The notes under the pieces were generated by a model. The model worked only from the letters and a program-made list of their open reading frames with translations, did no database searches and was not told the DNA's origin. From JAGLTZ01 sp964637695 (GTDB lineage: Bacteria > Blakebacterota > Blakebacteria > Blakebacterales > Blakebacteraceae), in the NCBI GenBank assembly GCA_964637695.1, contig CAZWVF010000049.1, positions 1 through 19,720 of the forward strand: 19,720 nt of DNA, in the 5' to 3' direction. The position numbers and the translations under genes were made by a program. This document shows, piece by piece, positions 5,722-13,175 of the stretch; within the stretch, counting starts at the first letter, position 1, and every line of letters begins with the position of its first letter.

Positions 5722-6888
5722 GTGAATATCGAGAGCCACAGCCTGCGCCAGCTCGAGGAGATGCTTCTGGCTGCTTACGTTGAAAGCGAGCGTGAGGAAC
5801 TGCTCAGAAAGCTGGAGGAAGATCCACGCAAAGGGGCAGGGCAGCTGGCCGCAAAAGCCAGGAGAGAAACGGAGAAAGCCCGTCAGCAGGAATCGCGCTG
5901 GCGGGCTTTTTGTGATCCTGAACTGCAGCTTCAGGAAAAAGGCTACAATCTGGTCGCCGGGGTGGATGAGGCCGGCCGCGGCCCACTTGCCGGTCCGGTT
6001 GTGGCTGCTGCAGTGATCCTTCCCCCCCTGTTCGTTCACCATCCTCTGGATGATTCCAAACGGATGACTGCAACGGCGCGTCAGATAGCATATGAAGAGA
6101 TAAAGAAAGCGGCCATCGGTTGGAGGACAGGCGTGGCTTCTGTTGAGGAGATAGACCGACACAATATCCTCGGTGCCTTTCATCTGGCGGTAAACAGGGC
6201 CCTGAAATCTCTTGAACCATCACCTCTTTTCGCCCTGGTGGACGGACGACCGCTTGCATCGTGTCCGGTACCGCACAGGGCGATCGTGGGAGGTGATGGA
6301 AGGTGCAGGGTGATAGCAGCCGCCAGTGTTGTGGCCAAAGTGGAACGGGACGCGATAATGGCCGATCTTGATCTTCAATACCCCGGATATGGATTTGCGT
6401 CACATAAGGGTTATGCAACCGCAGGGCACTACAGGGCGCTGGAAGAGCTCGGCCCGTCGCCGGTGCACAGACGCACCTTCCTGAAGAAGGGCGATCAGCT
6501 CACCCTCGATGTCCTGGAGATGGATGAAAGCTCCCAGGAGTGGGGGGTCAGGGCGGAGAAGATGGTGGCCGCAGATTATTCCTCGAGAGGGTATCATGTG
6601 GCCGATCGTAGATGGAGGGGAGGAGGAGGTGAGCTGGATATGGTCTGTCTCAGCAGGGATGAAATTGTAATGGTGGAGGTAAAGGCCGCCAGGAGTCAAA
6701 TGGCCGGTTCACCCCTCGAATGGCTGAGTGATGCTCAACGCCGGCGCTGGAGAGCTGCCGCGGCGGCCTACCTGCGAGAGAGTGGTTCTGAATACAAGGA
6801 ACGCAGGTTGAGATTCGACCTGGTCGGTGTAGTTGACAGGACGGGAGCTCCTCCCGAAATGACGAGGATTGAGGGAGTGGAACCGTAA
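5722..6888 (+). CDS. rnhB: Fusion protein: ribonuclease HII plus YraN/UPF0102 nuclease-like domain
   Basis: One open frame encodes two normally separate proteins. Residues ~1-70 are the helical N-terminal extension seen in Bacillus-type RNase HII ('SLRQLEEMLLAAY', 'LEEDPRKGAGQLAAK'). Residues ~75-262 are RNase HII, which removes ribonucleotides from DNA-RNA hybrids: 'LVAGVDEAGRGPLAGPVV' (Asp82, Glu83), Asp174, 'IAAASVVAKVERDAIM' (Asp210) and 'GPSPVHRRTF'. All four catalytic carboxylates are present. Residues ~274-388 match UPF0102/YraN: 'WGVRAEKMVAADYSSRGYHV', 'GGGELDMV' (Glu304, Asp306) and 'IVMVEVKAA' (Glu319, Lys321), a PD-(D/E)XK-like pattern. rnhB and yraN are often neighbours, so fusion by loss of the intergenic stop is plausible. 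The GTG at 5722 is chosen because upstream codons overlap rplS; its ribosome-binding site is weak. The stop overlaps the next ATG by one base. Confidence 0.9.
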   Translation: MNIESHSLRQLEEMLLAAYVESEREELLRKLEEDPRKGAGQLAAKARRETEKARQQESRWRAFCDPELQLQEKGYNLVAGVDEAGRGPLAGPVVAAAVILPPLFVHHPLDDSKRMTATARQIAYEEIKKAAIGWRTGVASVEEIDRHNILGAFHLAVNRALKSLEPSPLFALVDGRPLASCPVPHRAIVGGDGRCRVIAAASVVAKVERDAIMADLDLQYPGYGFASHKGYATAGHYRALEELGPSPVHRRTFLKKGDQLTLDVLEMDESSQEWGVRAEKMVAADYSSRGYHVADRRWRGGGGELDMVCLSRDEIVMVEVKAARSQMAGSPLEWLSDAQRRRWRAAAAAYLRESGSEYKERRLRFDLVGVVDRTGAPPEMTRIEGVEP

Positions 6889-8186
6889 TGCTGGAAGATC
6901 GCAGAGAGCTGTGGGGCTGGTACCTTTTCGATTTCGCCAATACCAGCTTCACGGTGATGGTCGTGACGGTCGCCTACGCCATCTACTTCCGAGAATACGT
7001 GGTTGGTGATCTCTCGATACTTTTCCCCTGGGGCGAACGTGAGGTGGGTGATGTGCTGTGGGGCCTCGGGAATGCCGTCTCAATGCTTCTTGTCGGCATA
7101 ATCAGTCCCTATCTGGGAGCGATCTCCGACGCTACTTCCCGCAAGAAACTGTTCACAGGACTCTTCACGGTCGTCTGCATCGTACCGACGGCATTGATGA
7201 TAACGGTCGGCCCGGGGCAGATATGGTGGGGGTTGTTCCTCTTTGTGCTCGGTAACATCGGGTTCCAGGGCGGGCTGGTCTTCTACAACGCCTTCCTGCC
7301 TCAGATCAGTCCGCCCGGGCGAATGGGGTATGTTTCCGGTATGGGCTTTGCATGGGGCTATGTGGGTGCGCTGATAACCCTGACGATAGCTCTGCCGTTT
7401 GCCGGCAGGGCAACCGATCTGGGCAGCAACAGTGCCCTTGCGCCGACTTTTCTGATCTCAGCGATATTCTTTCTCATCTTTTCGGTGCCTTTCTTTCTTT
7501 TCGTCAGAGAGCGTCCCCCCTTGATGAGGATGGCCGACAGTGCCTGGAGAGAGGGCTGGCTCAGGATCAGTAACACACTCTCACATCTGAATCACTACCG
7601 CCACACGGGAAGATTCCTGCTCGCCTATTTCATCTATAGTGACGGTATCAACACGGTGATCACCTTCGGGGGGATCTATGCTTCGGTGACACTCGGTTTT
7701 ACTGCCCTGCAGGTGATAGTCTTCTTTGCCGTGCTCCAGATCGCAGCAATAGCAGGAGCGTGGAGCCTCGGTCTGCTCACAGACAGGTGGGGAGCCAGGC
7801 GGACGGTCGAGCTCACACTTCTGCTCTGGACGATAATGACGATTGGGGCCTTCCTGTCCAGGAATGCCTTCACCTTTTATCTGGTAGGAGTTCTGGCGGG
7901 GGTGGCGATGGGATCGAGCCAGGCCGCCAGCAGGGTACTGATGGCGGAATTGACCCCGTCCAGCAGGGAGGCGGAGTTTTACGGATTCTACGGGCTCTGC
8001 GGCAAGTTCTCGGCGATCATCGGGCCACTGCTGTTTGGTCTTGTTACGTTGATTACCGGCAGCCAGCGGCTGGCGGTACTCTCTGTCAGTGTCTTTTTTA
8101 TTGCAGGCTGGCTGCTCCTGCGAACGCTTGATGTTGCTGCCGGCAGAGAGGCGGCTGCTTCCATCCCTGTCGGTGACAATAGATGA
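6888..8186 (+). CDS. MFS transporter, UMF1/Atg22-like family
   Basis: This 432-residue hydrophobic protein shows about 12 membrane segments. It opens with 'ELWGWYLFDFANTSFTVMVV', the D-F-A-N-T/S-x-F signature of the UMF1/Atg22-type major facilitator group, followed by 'GAISDATSRKK' in the loop after helix 2 and 'ISPPGRMGYVSGMGFAWGY' between helices 4 and 5, both typical. A second-half loop contains 'GLLTDRWGARRTVE', the repeated MFS loop motif. Members of the group are inner-membrane exporters or importers with mostly unknown substrates; eukaryotic Atg22 exports amino acids from vacuoles. No substrate can be read from the sequence. The ATG shares one base with the stop of the RNase HII fusion gene, so it is co-transcribed with the ribosomal/tRNA operon. 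Confidence 0.85.
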   Translation: MLEDRRELWGWYLFDFANTSFTVMVVTVAYAIYFREYVVGDLSILFPWGEREVGDVLWGLGNAVSMLLVGIISPYLGAISDATSRKKLFTGLFTVVCIVPTALMITVGPGQIWWGLFLFVLGNIGFQGGLVFYNAFLPQISPPGRMGYVSGMGFAWGYVGALITLTIALPFAGRATDLGSNSALAPTFLISAIFFLIFSVPFFLFVRERPPLMRMADSAWREGWLRISNTLSHLNHYRHTGRFLLAYFIYSDGINTVITFGGIYASVTLGFTALQVIVFFAVLQIAAIAGAWSLGLLTDRWGARRTVELTLLLWTIMTIGAFLSRNAFTFYLVGVLAGVAMGSSQAASRVLMAELTPSSREAEFYGFYGLCGKFSAIIGPLLFGLVTLITGSQRLAVLSVSVFFIAGWLLLRTLDVAAGREAAASIPVGDNR

Positions 8187-8204
8187 TTGGAAGGGAGAAA
8201 GAGG

Positions 8205-9404
8205 ATGAGTGAACTGCTTCGAAAAATCGGTGGGCACAGCCCTGCCGTTACCGGCGCTGTCGCTGCGGCACTCCTGCTCTCTGTTTTTCTGACAGGCTGC
8301 GACCGCAGGCAGAAAGAAGCCATTGGTGACCGCAATCAGATCATGGTCTACTCCGATGAACAGAACTGGGAACTGTACGGTTCGCAGCTCTCCACAATAT
8401 TCGAAAGGGAGGTGGAAACTCCACGGACTGAACTTGTATTCACTCTGCGCAATCTGAATCCCGATTCGTGGAAATTTCTGCCCCGCTTCAAGAACCTGCT
8501 GATATGCGCTCCCCTTGAAGATCTTACTCCGACCGCCGACCGGATAAGGGCACTGCTCTCTCCCGAAGTCAGGCAGCTGGTCTACGACAACCAGAAGGGG
8601 CTCCACGTTGTCCAGGAAGACGTATACGCATCAACACAGCTCTTCCTGATCATTACTGCCGATACGAGAGAACATCTTGTCGAATATCTGCAGTCGAACC
8701 GGGAGCTTCTTTTCAAAGTAATGGAGGAGAAACTGAACGAACGGATCGCCGATCTCATATACAGAACTGAAAGAGACTACCAGGAGCAGTACGCCCTCGA
8801 AGATACTCTCTACAACGATTACCAGTTTACAATGCGGGTACCGTGGGGCTTTCTGATGAATACCGATTATGAGTCGGAGTCTTTTGTGCGGATGATCAAA
8901 TACAGTCCTGAAAGATGGTTCTTTGCCTACTGGACTCCGATAGATGAGCTGGATGATCAGGAGCTGGGATGGATCGAACGGCTCGATGGTATCGGGGAGA
9001 TGATAGATCAGGGTGCCGATCCCGATCCGGTGGAGATCAGGCGTCTTGCTCAACAATCGTGGGATTACAGGGATGAGATATGCCGCAGTTACTACAACGG
9101 CGATCAGGTGAACCGCAATCGGACCACGGGGACCGTTGTGGATTTCGGGGGGCGATGGGCCATGCGCCTGGATGGTATGTGGGAGAACGACGAGGAATTC
9201 GTTGGTGGCCCGATGGTTGCTTACTGTTTTATTGATCGGGAAACCGGTCGTTTCTGGTGGCTTGATGGAGCTGTTTTTTATCCCAATGAACCGAAGGAGA
9301 CGCTGATTCGGCAGCTTGATGTAATGATCAGGACCTTTATGACCGGCTCAGAAGCCCGGGAGTATATCGCATCTATTCAGGAGAAGATCGATGGAAGCAG
9401 GTGA
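8205..9404 (+). CDS. DUF4837-type lipoprotein
   Basis: The ATG at 8205 follows GAGAAAGAGG, a better ribosome-binding site than that of the in-frame TTG at 8187, giving 399 residues. A signal peptide ends in the lipobox 'LTGC' with lipidation Cys32. The mature part begins 'NQIMVYSDEQNWELYG', then has a region ending 'RFKNLLICAPLE', and a later 'VPWGFLMNTDYESESFVRM' segment with Trp-rich blocks ('RWFFAYWTPIDEL', 'GRFWWLDGAVFYPNEP'). This pattern resembles DUF4837, a family of lipoproteins best known from Bacteroidetes and relatives with no assigned function. It is probably anchored in the periplasmic face of a membrane. lnt, needed for the third lipidation step, is two genes downstream. The stop overlaps the next gene by 14 bases. 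Confidence 0.75.
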   Translation: MSELLRKIGGHSPAVTGAVAAALLLSVFLTGCDRRQKEAIGDRNQIMVYSDEQNWELYGSQLSTIFEREVETPRTELVFTLRNLNPDSWKFLPRFKNLLICAPLEDLTPTADRIRALLSPEVRQLVYDNQKGLHVVQEDVYASTQLFLIITADTREHLVEYLQSNRELLFKVMEEKLNERIADLIYRTERDYQEQYALEDTLYNDYQFTMRVPWGFLMNTDYESESFVRMIKYSPERWFFAYWTPIDELDDQELGWIERLDGIGEMIDQGADPDPVEIRRLAQQSWDYRDEICRSYYNGDQVNRNRTTGTVVDFGGRWAMRLDGMWENDEEFVGGPMVAYCFIDRETGRFWWLDGAVFYPNEPKETLIRQLDVMIRTFMTGSEAREYIASIQEKIDGSR

Positions 9405-10374
9405 CAGGCGACGGATACTTGTTACAGGGGGGGCAGGATTCATCGGTTCGCATGTTGCCGATGCATATATACGGCAGGGCAATGCGGTGGCGATAATAGA
9501 TGATCTGAGCACCGGCGACAGGGCACTCCTGCCGCCCGAAGCTGCTTTTTTCGAGGGTGACATAAGGGACAGTAAGTTCGTCGAAAAGGTAATCAGAGAG
9601 TTCAAACCCGTGATACTGAATCACCATGCCGCACAGATGGATGTCAGACGGTCGGTGACAGATCCCCGTTTCGATGCCGAAGTAAACATCCTCGGCACAC
9701 TCAATCTGCTCGACGCATGCGTCAGGCATGATACGAAACGTGTTGTCTTTGCCTCGACCGGCGGGGCCGCATACGGCGAGCAGGAGCGTTTTCCCGCCGA
9801 TGAACTGCACCCTGCAGATCCTGTGAGCCCCTACGGAGTTGCCAAGATCTCGGTTGAGAAATACCTGCGGGCCTATCATGAGATGCACGGTATCGGTTTT
9901 GCTGCGCTCAGATACGCCAATGTTTACGGACCGCGACAGAATCCTTTCGGTGAGGCTGGAGTGGTGGCGATCTTTACCCACTGTCTGCTTCAGCAGAAGG
10001 AACCGGTAATCAACGGGGACGGCCTGCAGACGCGGGACTATATATATATTGGTGATGTGGTGGCGGCCAACCTTGCCGCACTTGACGGCCAGGAGACTAT
10101 TGTGGTCAATATCGGCTCGGGCAAGGAGAGCACCGTTCTCGATATCTATGAAGGTCTGGTGAAAGCAGTCGGATGGGGGGGTGAAGAGAATCACGGTCCG
10201 GCCAAACCTGGCGAGCAGACCCGGTCTGTAATAGATCCTCTGAAGGCCTGGGAAACGTGGGGCTGGAGGCTCCAGGTTCCCCTTGAGGAGGGATTGAAAC
10301 GCACCGTTCGTTACTTCAGAAGAGCGGCCGAGAGCGGCAGCTCTGAAAAACGCATTCGGGGCGACAATCTTTAA
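9391..10374 (+). CDS. NAD-dependent epimerase/dehydratase, UDP-glucose 4-epimerase-like
   Basis: This 327-residue extended short-chain dehydrogenase has an N-terminal NAD-binding motif 'ILVTGGAGFIGSH' (GGAGFIG at 13-19), the acidic residue pair after strand 2 ('IIDDLSTG'), 'FFEGDIRD', 'NHHAAQMDVRRSVTDP' and the catalytic set Thr/Ser in 'FASTGGAAYGE' plus Tyr148-x-x-x-Lys152 in 'YGVAK'. 'LRYANVYGPRQNP' and 'RDYIYIGDVVAANLAAL' are typical of sugar-nucleotide epimerases and dehydratases. The arrangement resembles GalE-like epimerases of archaea and deep bacterial lineages. The exact sugar (glucose/galactose or a dTDP sugar) cannot be fixed. A role in envelope polysaccharide supply would suit the neighbouring envelope genes, by inference. 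The ATG lies inside the previous gene (14-base overlap). Confidence 0.88.
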   Translation: MEAGDRRRILVTGGAGFIGSHVADAYIRQGNAVAIIDDLSTGDRALLPPEAAFFEGDIRDSKFVEKVIREFKPVILNHHAAQMDVRRSVTDPRFDAEVNILGTLNLLDACVRHDTKRVVFASTGGAAYGEQERFPADELHPADPVSPYGVAKISVEKYLRAYHEMHGIGFAALRYANVYGPRQNPFGEAGVVAIFTHCLLQQKEPVINGDGLQTRDYIYIGDVVAANLAALDGQETIVVNIGSGKESTVLDIYEGLVKAVGWGGEENHGPAKPGEQTRSVIDPLKAWETWGWRLQVPLEEGLKRTVRYFRRAAESGSSEKRIRGDNL

Positions 10375-10392
10375 ATCTGGACCCGGGATCCG

Positions 10393-12018
10393 ATGAGATC
10401 GATAGAGCGCTCCAGATTCAGTTACCTGCTTGCCTCTGCAATACTGCTGACGGCCGCTCAGCCTCCTTTTCCTACCGGATGGCTGGCATACGCTGCTCTG
10501 GTTCCATTCCTCACGGGCATAGAAGGATTGAGGGGCAGGAGGGCATTCGGATATGGAGTGCTGTGGGGTTTCTTCGTCAATGTTCTGGGACTCTACTGGA
10601 TTGGGGCGAACAATATAGGTGCTTTTATCGGGGCGATGATTTACCTGGGACTGCTGGATGGATTATTCACATGGCTGCTATGTACTGTCCGTCAGGAGCG
10701 CAGGGCACTCTTCTTTCCGTTCATCTGGACCGGCTTTTTCTATGTGAAGAGTCTTGGTGAGATGGGATTCCCGTGGCTCTCACTGGCCCTTACGCAGACC
10801 TATACACCGGCGGCAATTCAGGGTGCAGCCATAACCGGGGCGTGGGGACTTGATCTTTGGGTGGCATCAGTGAACGCATTGATATACAATGGATTACACA
10901 GAATAGCTAAAGAACACATTGAGATAAAACTGGGTTCGCTTGCACGGGTCTTCGCTCCGGCTGTGGGGCTTGCAGTTGCAGTCCTGCTTTACGGTCGGAT
11001 CGTTCTGGTTGCCGGAGGTGCCGGTCAGTCAGAAGCATTTACCAGGCTGCAGAATGTCAATGATCCTCAGGATATCCCTGAATGGATCGAGGAGGGGACC
11101 GATCCTCTGAGAGTTGCCGCCATACAGGGCAGCGTCAGACCGGAAGTCAAGCTGGCTCCCCAGCTGCTCTCATACAACATCTACCTGTACAGAAGACTTA
11201 CGCGGGCCGCTGTCAACGCCACAGGTGGTAATCTCGAACTGGTTGTATGGCCTGAAACTGCCGTCCCTCAATACCTGAGGCGTACCAGACAGTTAAGACA
11301 GTTCGTCCATGCACTGCAGGGGGAGATTGAAACACCGATTCTGACCGGCGCCTTCGGGATCGCACGGGTGGATGGAGAATCCCTCTATTACAACGCCGCT
11401 TTCATGGTCACCGACAGGTTTCTGAACCAGGGCACCAGGATATACGCCAAGAGGCTTCTGGTACCCTTCGGAGAGCGGGTTCCCTATCAGCAGGTGCTCG
11501 GCTTCATGGCCAACTGGAGCATGGGCTGGTCAGATTTCAGCATGGGCGTGGGTGCTCCACTAATGGGTGGCACACCGGATACGCCCGGCGTACCTCCCAT
11601 AGGCGTGCTGATATGCTATGAAAGTATTTTTTCACGACTTGTAAGACCCGAAGTGGTGGACGGTGCCCGGGTACTGGCCGTCATAACAAATGACGCATGG
11701 TTCGGCCGCACGACCGGTCCTTACCAGCATACGAAAGCAGCGGCTCTGCGTGCGGTGGAATTCAGGAGGCCGGTCATAAGGGCAGCGAACAGCGGAGTAT
11801 CAGCATTTATAGACAGGTGGGGTCAGGTCCACATGCCCACATCGCTCTTTACAAAGGACGCAATCGTCGGTCGTATGTGGCCGGAAAGCGGATTCACCTT
11901 TTTCGCGAAAACGGGTGACTGGCTTCCTCTGACAGCACTTTTAGTATCTGTGGCAGGTTTGTTTGTTTTCAGGGAACCAAAAAGGGAAAGGGCGGTCCAA
12001 GAACAAGAACGCAAGTGA
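10393..12018 (+). CDS. lnt: Apolipoprotein N-acyltransferase
   Basis: Lnt transfers an acyl chain from phospholipid to the amino group of the lipidated N-terminal Cys of lipoproteins, the last maturation step in Gram-negative inner membranes. The N-terminal half (to ~residue 210) holds about six to seven membrane helices, with 'FVNVLGLYWIG' and 'GFPWLSLALTQ' typical of Lnt. The C-terminal half is a nitrilase-fold domain carrying the catalytic triad: Glu288 in 'VVWPETAVPQYL', Lys353 in 'YAKRLLVPFGERVPY' and Cys408 in 'VLICYESIF'. 'VITNDAWFGRTTGPYQH' is another family signature. At 541 residues it is slightly longer than average, partly through an insert between the membrane and nitrilase parts (about 215-240). 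It begins 18 bases after the epimerase stop and ends 7 bases before the sigma factor start. Confidence 0.95.
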   Translation: MRSIERSRFSYLLASAILLTAAQPPFPTGWLAYAALVPFLTGIEGLRGRRAFGYGVLWGFFVNVLGLYWIGANNIGAFIGAMIYLGLLDGLFTWLLCTVRQERRALFFPFIWTGFFYVKSLGEMGFPWLSLALTQTYTPAAIQGAAITGAWGLDLWVASVNALIYNGLHRIAKEHIEIKLGSLARVFAPAVGLAVAVLLYGRIVLVAGGAGQSEAFTRLQNVNDPQDIPEWIEEGTDPLRVAAIQGSVRPEVKLAPQLLSYNIYLYRRLTRAAVNATGGNLELVVWPETAVPQYLRRTRQLRQFVHALQGEIETPILTGAFGIARVDGESLYYNAAFMVTDRFLNQGTRIYAKRLLVPFGERVPYQQVLGFMANWSMGWSDFSMGVGAPLMGGTPDTPGVPPIGVLICYESIFSRLVRPEVVDGARVLAVITNDAWFGRTTGPYQHTKAAALRAVEFRRPVIRAANSGVSAFIDRWGQVHMPTSLFTKDAIVGRMWPESGFTFFAKTGDWLPLTALLVSVAGLFVFREPKRERAVQEQERK

Positions 12019-12025
12019 GGGCCGT

Positions 12026-12640
12026 ATGCAGGTTTTGACAAAAAAGGAAATCGAACAGGTTGATCTGCCGAGGATGTCTGATGAGGCACTTCTCTCCAGC
12101 AGTCTGGAGGGGAACCTCGTTGCATTCGATCTGCTCGTAGATCGCTATTACGATCGCCTTTACGGTTACCTGATTCGATTCCTGAAAGATTCAGACATGG
12201 CTGAGGACCTGCTTCAGGAAACGTTTCTCCGCGTATGGAAGAATCGTGCCGAATTCAGAAACATAGCGTCATTCTCAACATGGATCTATACGATCGCCGG
12301 CAACCTGGCCCGCAGTGAATGGCGCAGGCGCAAACGCTGGCGTATGATCCGTCTCGGCCCTTCACGTGATGATGAGGAACCTGAGATAGAACTGGCCGAT
12401 AATGGGATCGGTCCCGATTCTATTGTTGAAATCCGGATGGCGGTCGATGAGCTGACCGCGGAAGTGCAGAAGCTTCCCGACAGGTACCGTGAAGTTGTCA
12501 TCCTCCGGGATATCCAGGGGATGACTTACGAGGAGATTGCCGGTATAGTCCAGGTTCCAGTTGGAACGGTTAAATCGAGGTTGAACAGGGGAAGATTGAT
12601 CCTGCAGGAGAAACTGGGGAAGTGGCATGAAGGCAAATAA
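12026..12640 (+). CDS. ECF-type RNA polymerase sigma factor (RpoE/SigW-like)
   Basis: The 204-residue protein has both domains of a group 4 (ECF) sigma factor. Region 2 spans about residues 20-90, with 'AFDLLVDRYYDRLYGYLIRF', 'MAEDLLQETFLRVWKN' and 'FSTWIYTIAGNLARSEWRR', which bind core polymerase and the -10 element. Region 4 spans about 145-200, with 'LPDRYREVVILRDIQGMTYE' and 'GTVKSRLNRGRLILQEKL' as the helix-turn-helix for the -35 element. The linker between the regions is acidic. The ATG at 12026 lies seven bases after the lnt stop; an earlier in-frame start would sit inside lnt. The last 14 bases overlap the anti-sigma gene, as expected for a co-regulated pair. The probable role is envelope-stress transcription, by context. 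Confidence 0.93.
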   Translation: MQVLTKKEIEQVDLPRMSDEALLSSSLEGNLVAFDLLVDRYYDRLYGYLIRFLKDSDMAEDLLQETFLRVWKNRAEFRNIASFSTWIYTIAGNLARSEWRRRKRWRMIRLGPSRDDEEPEIELADNGIGPDSIVEIRMAVDELTAEVQKLPDRYREVVILRDIQGMTYEEIAGIVQVPVGTVKSRLNRGRLILQEKLGKWHEGK

Positions 12641-13175
12641 GTCATCCACACTATGCCATCTGGTAACCGAGTCATTCTCGGCCTACCTCGACCGTTCTCT
12701 GCCTGCAGCGGTCGAGTTGGATATAGCCAGGCACCTCGATGATTGTCCCGAGTGTTTTCACAGACTCGAATCGATGAAGAGCCTGATTGCCGATCTGAGG
12801 CAGCTGGACACAGTAGAGGCTGCTCCCGAGCTGGCATGGTCTGTGAAGCGTGAAGTCCGCAGACTCGTCCGCAGGGAGGAGAACAGACCGCTTCTACGTC
12901 CATTCCCCTTCCTGGCCTCTGCGGCAACTGCGGCAGCCCTGCTGGTGATCGTCAGCATTCAGGGGGGAATGGAAGAATCTTCGATCGACCGGGCCGGTTC
13001 GCAATCAGCTGATCTGCAGGCGGCCCAAAGCACTCGGTTCGAGCGGTATGTGCTGCCGGCGCAGGTCGGGCAGGATAACATCCCGGGTCTCTTCGAGCAG
13101 CAGGCGGCTGTCGAGGACACTTCGAACAGAAGGGAGCCCTCGAGAATAAGGGGGGCTCGTGCGGTGCGTTTTTAG
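12627..13175 (+). CDS. Zinc-finger anti-sigma factor, single-pass membrane protein
   Basis: The 182-residue protein starts with a ZAS-type anti-sigma domain (about residues 8-75) holding the zinc motif H36-L-D-D-C40-P-E-C43, preceded by C10 and 'FSAYLDRSLP', typical of zf-HC2 proteins. One membrane helix lies at about 93-110 ('FLASAATAAALLVIVSI'), leaving a periplasmic part of about 70 residues without a recognised domain. In such pairs the N-terminal domain holds the sigma factor inactive until it is released, usually by proteolysis. The ATG lies 14 bases inside the sigma gene. The 3' end overlaps the next gene by 17 bases. That the cognate partner is the adjacent sigma factor is inference from position, but strong. 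Confidence 0.85.
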   Translation: MKANKSSTLCHLVTESFSAYLDRSLPAAVELDIARHLDDCPECFHRLESMKSLIADLRQLDTVEAAPELAWSVKREVRRLVRREENRPLLRPFPFLASAATAAALLVIVSIQGGMEESSIDRAGSQSADLQAAQSTRFERYVLPAQVGQDNIPGLFEQQAAVEDTSNRREPSRIRGARAVRF

